A stretch of DNA of 13,740 nucleotides from Oscillospiraceae bacterium. GTDB lineage: Bacteria; Bacillota; Clostridia; Oscillospirales; UBA929. The stretch covers positions 1 to 13,740 of the forward strand of contig WRLW01000019.1 in NCBI GenBank assembly GCA_009777435.1, written 5' to 3'. Within the stretch, counting starts at the first letter, position 1; every line of letters begins with the position of its first letter. Below the pieces are notes generated by a model that did no database searches, was not told the DNA's origin, and saw only the letters and a list, made by a program, of their open reading frames with translations. Below, piece after piece: positions 12,671-13,740 of the stretch. A program made the translations under genes and the position numbers.

Positions 12671-13114
12671 CTAAAACCTGAACAGAATCATAAAGGCGAT
12701 CAGCACGCCGTAGATCGCGATGCCTTCGGCCATGGCCACAAAGATGAGCGCCTTGCCGAACAGCTTCTCGTTTTCGGACACGGCCCCGATGGCCGCCGAC
12801 GCGGACGACGCGACGCCTATGCCGCCGCCGATGCCCGCCAGCCCGACGGCCAGCGCCGCCGCTATCATGCCCATGCCCATGGCCGACGCGTCGGCCGCGG
12901 TCTCCGCGGCGGTTTCCGCGGCGGTTTCCGCGGCGGTCTCGCTCGCCATCATCGCGCCGCCGATGCCGAAGGCCGTTATGGCCAGTATGGCCGCGAAGAA
13001 TACCCCGATCTGTATGAGCAGCGCGGTTTTAGGGTTTTTGCCGCGCCGCTTCATGGCGCTGACCCAAAACAGCGACGCCGCGAGCAGTACAGGGGCCAGT
13101 ATGAACAACTCCAT
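12671..13114 (-). CDS. atpK: V/A-type ATPase subunit K (rotor ring proteolipid) with ETAA linker
   Basis: A 147-aa membrane protein with four hydrophobic segments: about 3-20, 31-53, 80-110 and 121-146. The second pair is a canonical c-subunit hairpin: glycine-rich helix A-G-I-G-G-G-I-G-V-A (from 93), polar loop S-E-N-E-K, then A-M-A-E-G-I-A-I-Y with ion-binding E130. The first pair lacks these features. Between them lies (ETAA)4 at 59-74, encoded by a 12-bp tandem repeat. Residues aligning with the Na+ ligands of Na+-type c subunits are V101 (for Gln), G131 (for Ser) and I132 (for Thr), which argues for protons. Each copy offers one carboxylate. GAAAGGG lies upstream of the ATG at 13114. It sits between I and F. 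Confidence 0.92.
   Translation of the reverse strand: MELFILAPVLLAASLFWVSAMKRRGKNPKTALLIQIGVFFAAILAITAFGIGGAMMASETAAETAAETAAETAADASAMGMGMIAAALAVGLAGIGGGIGVASSASAAIGAVSENEKLFGKALIFVAMAEGIAIYGVLIAFMILFRF
12897..12940 (-). repeat. 12-bp tandem repeat in atpK (about 3.7 copies)
   Basis: The unit GCGGTTTCCGCG (plus strand) is repeated with C/T changes at one position. It encodes E-T-A-A units in the K subunit. Exact in-frame 12-bp units can change in number by slippage without shifting the frame. Confidence 0.88.
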
Positions 13115-13176
13115 TTTCCAAGCACATCCCTTTCAATCATCTGTCGAAAAGCCTTTGGGCGCGCCGCGCGCCGCCG

Positions 13177-13740
13177 TCACTCGTTGCGCTTCCTGTAGTC
13201 GATTATAACGGGCGCATAAGGCTTGCCGCCGCCGTTGTAAAACCTTGAGAATATCTCGAAAAACTCAAGGCGCAGCACCTGTATGCCGGCCAGAAACGCC
13301 TCGATGACCATGATAATAAGGTTGCCGATTACCAAAACCGTAATATTATGCCCGCCGCCGGGCTGCTCGGCCATCATATACACCGCCGTCATCATGGCCG
13401 CGTGGCTTATGGCATAAGCGCCGACGCGCAGATAGGACAGCGTGTTGGAGATATAGGACAGCAGCACCTCGAGCATCTCGAAAATATTCTGGGTGATGAA
13501 GCCGCCCGCGCCCTCCGGCCTCCAGTCATGCCGCCGCGCGCACAGCCGCGACAGCGGCTCCCGGAAAAACATGGCCAGAAACGGGAGCGCGGCCGCCGAC
13601 AGCAGCACCCCCACAGGCAGCGTGTAGTCCGCGAAGCCGATCATGGGCAGGAACATGGCCATCAGCGCGAGATAGAACAGGCCGCCCGATATGCCGCTCG
13701 GCCCGAAGATTATCTTTTCATAGTCGCGCTGGCGCACGCC
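13177..13740 (-). CDS. atpI: V/A-type ATPase subunit I (membrane stator), partial C-terminal part
   Basis: An open frame of 187 codons enters from the right edge; the GTG at 13737 is internal, not a start. It is the C-terminal membrane half of subunit I (a-subunit), which forms the ion half-channels beside the K ring. Hydrophobic helices alternate with the conserved L-L-S-Y-I-S-N-T-L-S-Y-L-R-V-G-A segment, whose Arg faces the K glutamate. The ending is typical too: E-A-F-L-A-G-I-Q-V-L-R-L-E-F-F-E, then F-Y-N-G-G-G. It lies 62 nt upstream of atpK. The operon promoter and the cytosolic part of I are outside the window. Confidence 0.94.
   Translation of the reverse strand, partial: GVRQRDYEKIIFGPSGISGGLFYLALMAMFLPMIGFADYTLPVGVLLSAAALPFLAMFFREPLSRLCARRHDWRPEGAGGFITQNIFEMLEVLLSYISNTLSYLRVGAYAISHAAMMTAVYMMAEQPGGGHNITVLVIGNLIIMVIEAFLAGIQVLRLEFFEIFSRFYNGGGKPYAPVIIDYRKRNE

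Overview
The window looks like chromosomal DNA of a GC-rich anaerobic member of the Clostridia (Bacillota). The evidence is a Firmicutes-type infC-rpmI-rplT operon with a structured leader, a dimeric-type glycyl-tRNA synthetase, a rotary V/A-type ATPase operon, a Hol_Tox-type small membrane toxin, strong Shine-Dalgarno sites, and sigma-A promoters with 17-nt spacers. Heavy use of ATA for isoleucine inside GC-rich genes is a further local trait. Species cannot be assigned from the sequence alone.

Left part (1-2000) is accessory DNA. A partial holin-like toxin gene runs off the left edge on the minus strand. It has its own consensus promoter and a leader containing a perfect hairpin and an anti-Shine-Dalgarno segment. 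A divergent consensus promoter drives a short non-coding RNA that ends at a terminator; together they resemble a divergent type I toxin-antitoxin pair. Next come REP palindromes, each with GTAG at its foot. One of them is interrupted near its centre by a complete IS481-family element (1316 bp, target duplication CAATG).

Central part (2000-7220, plus strand) holds housekeeping genes. A consensus promoter and a strongly folded leader with an intrinsic terminator precede infC (AUU start), rpmI and rplT, the usual setting for L20 autoregulation. A hemolysin III/AdipoR-like membrane protein with an unusual N-terminal heptad-repeat extension follows, then mnmE (tRNA U34 modification) and glyS. Most of this block concerns translation.

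At 7274-7747 lies a REP-associated tyrosine transposase (RAYT). Its coding sequence carries two identical, oppositely oriented copies of the REP palindrome scattered in the left part of the window, placed on either side of the HUH motif. It is the likely enzyme behind the local REPs and is itself built around their sequence.

Right part (7791-13740, minus strand) is a V/A-type ATPase operon transcribed leftwards in the order I (partial)-K-F-E-A-B-D, meeting the RAYT gene at a bidirectional hairpin. Subunit C is not in the window and could lie beyond the right edge. The K subunit has an (ETAA)4 linker encoded by a 12-bp tandem repeat and lacks the usual Na+ ligands, which suggests proton coupling.
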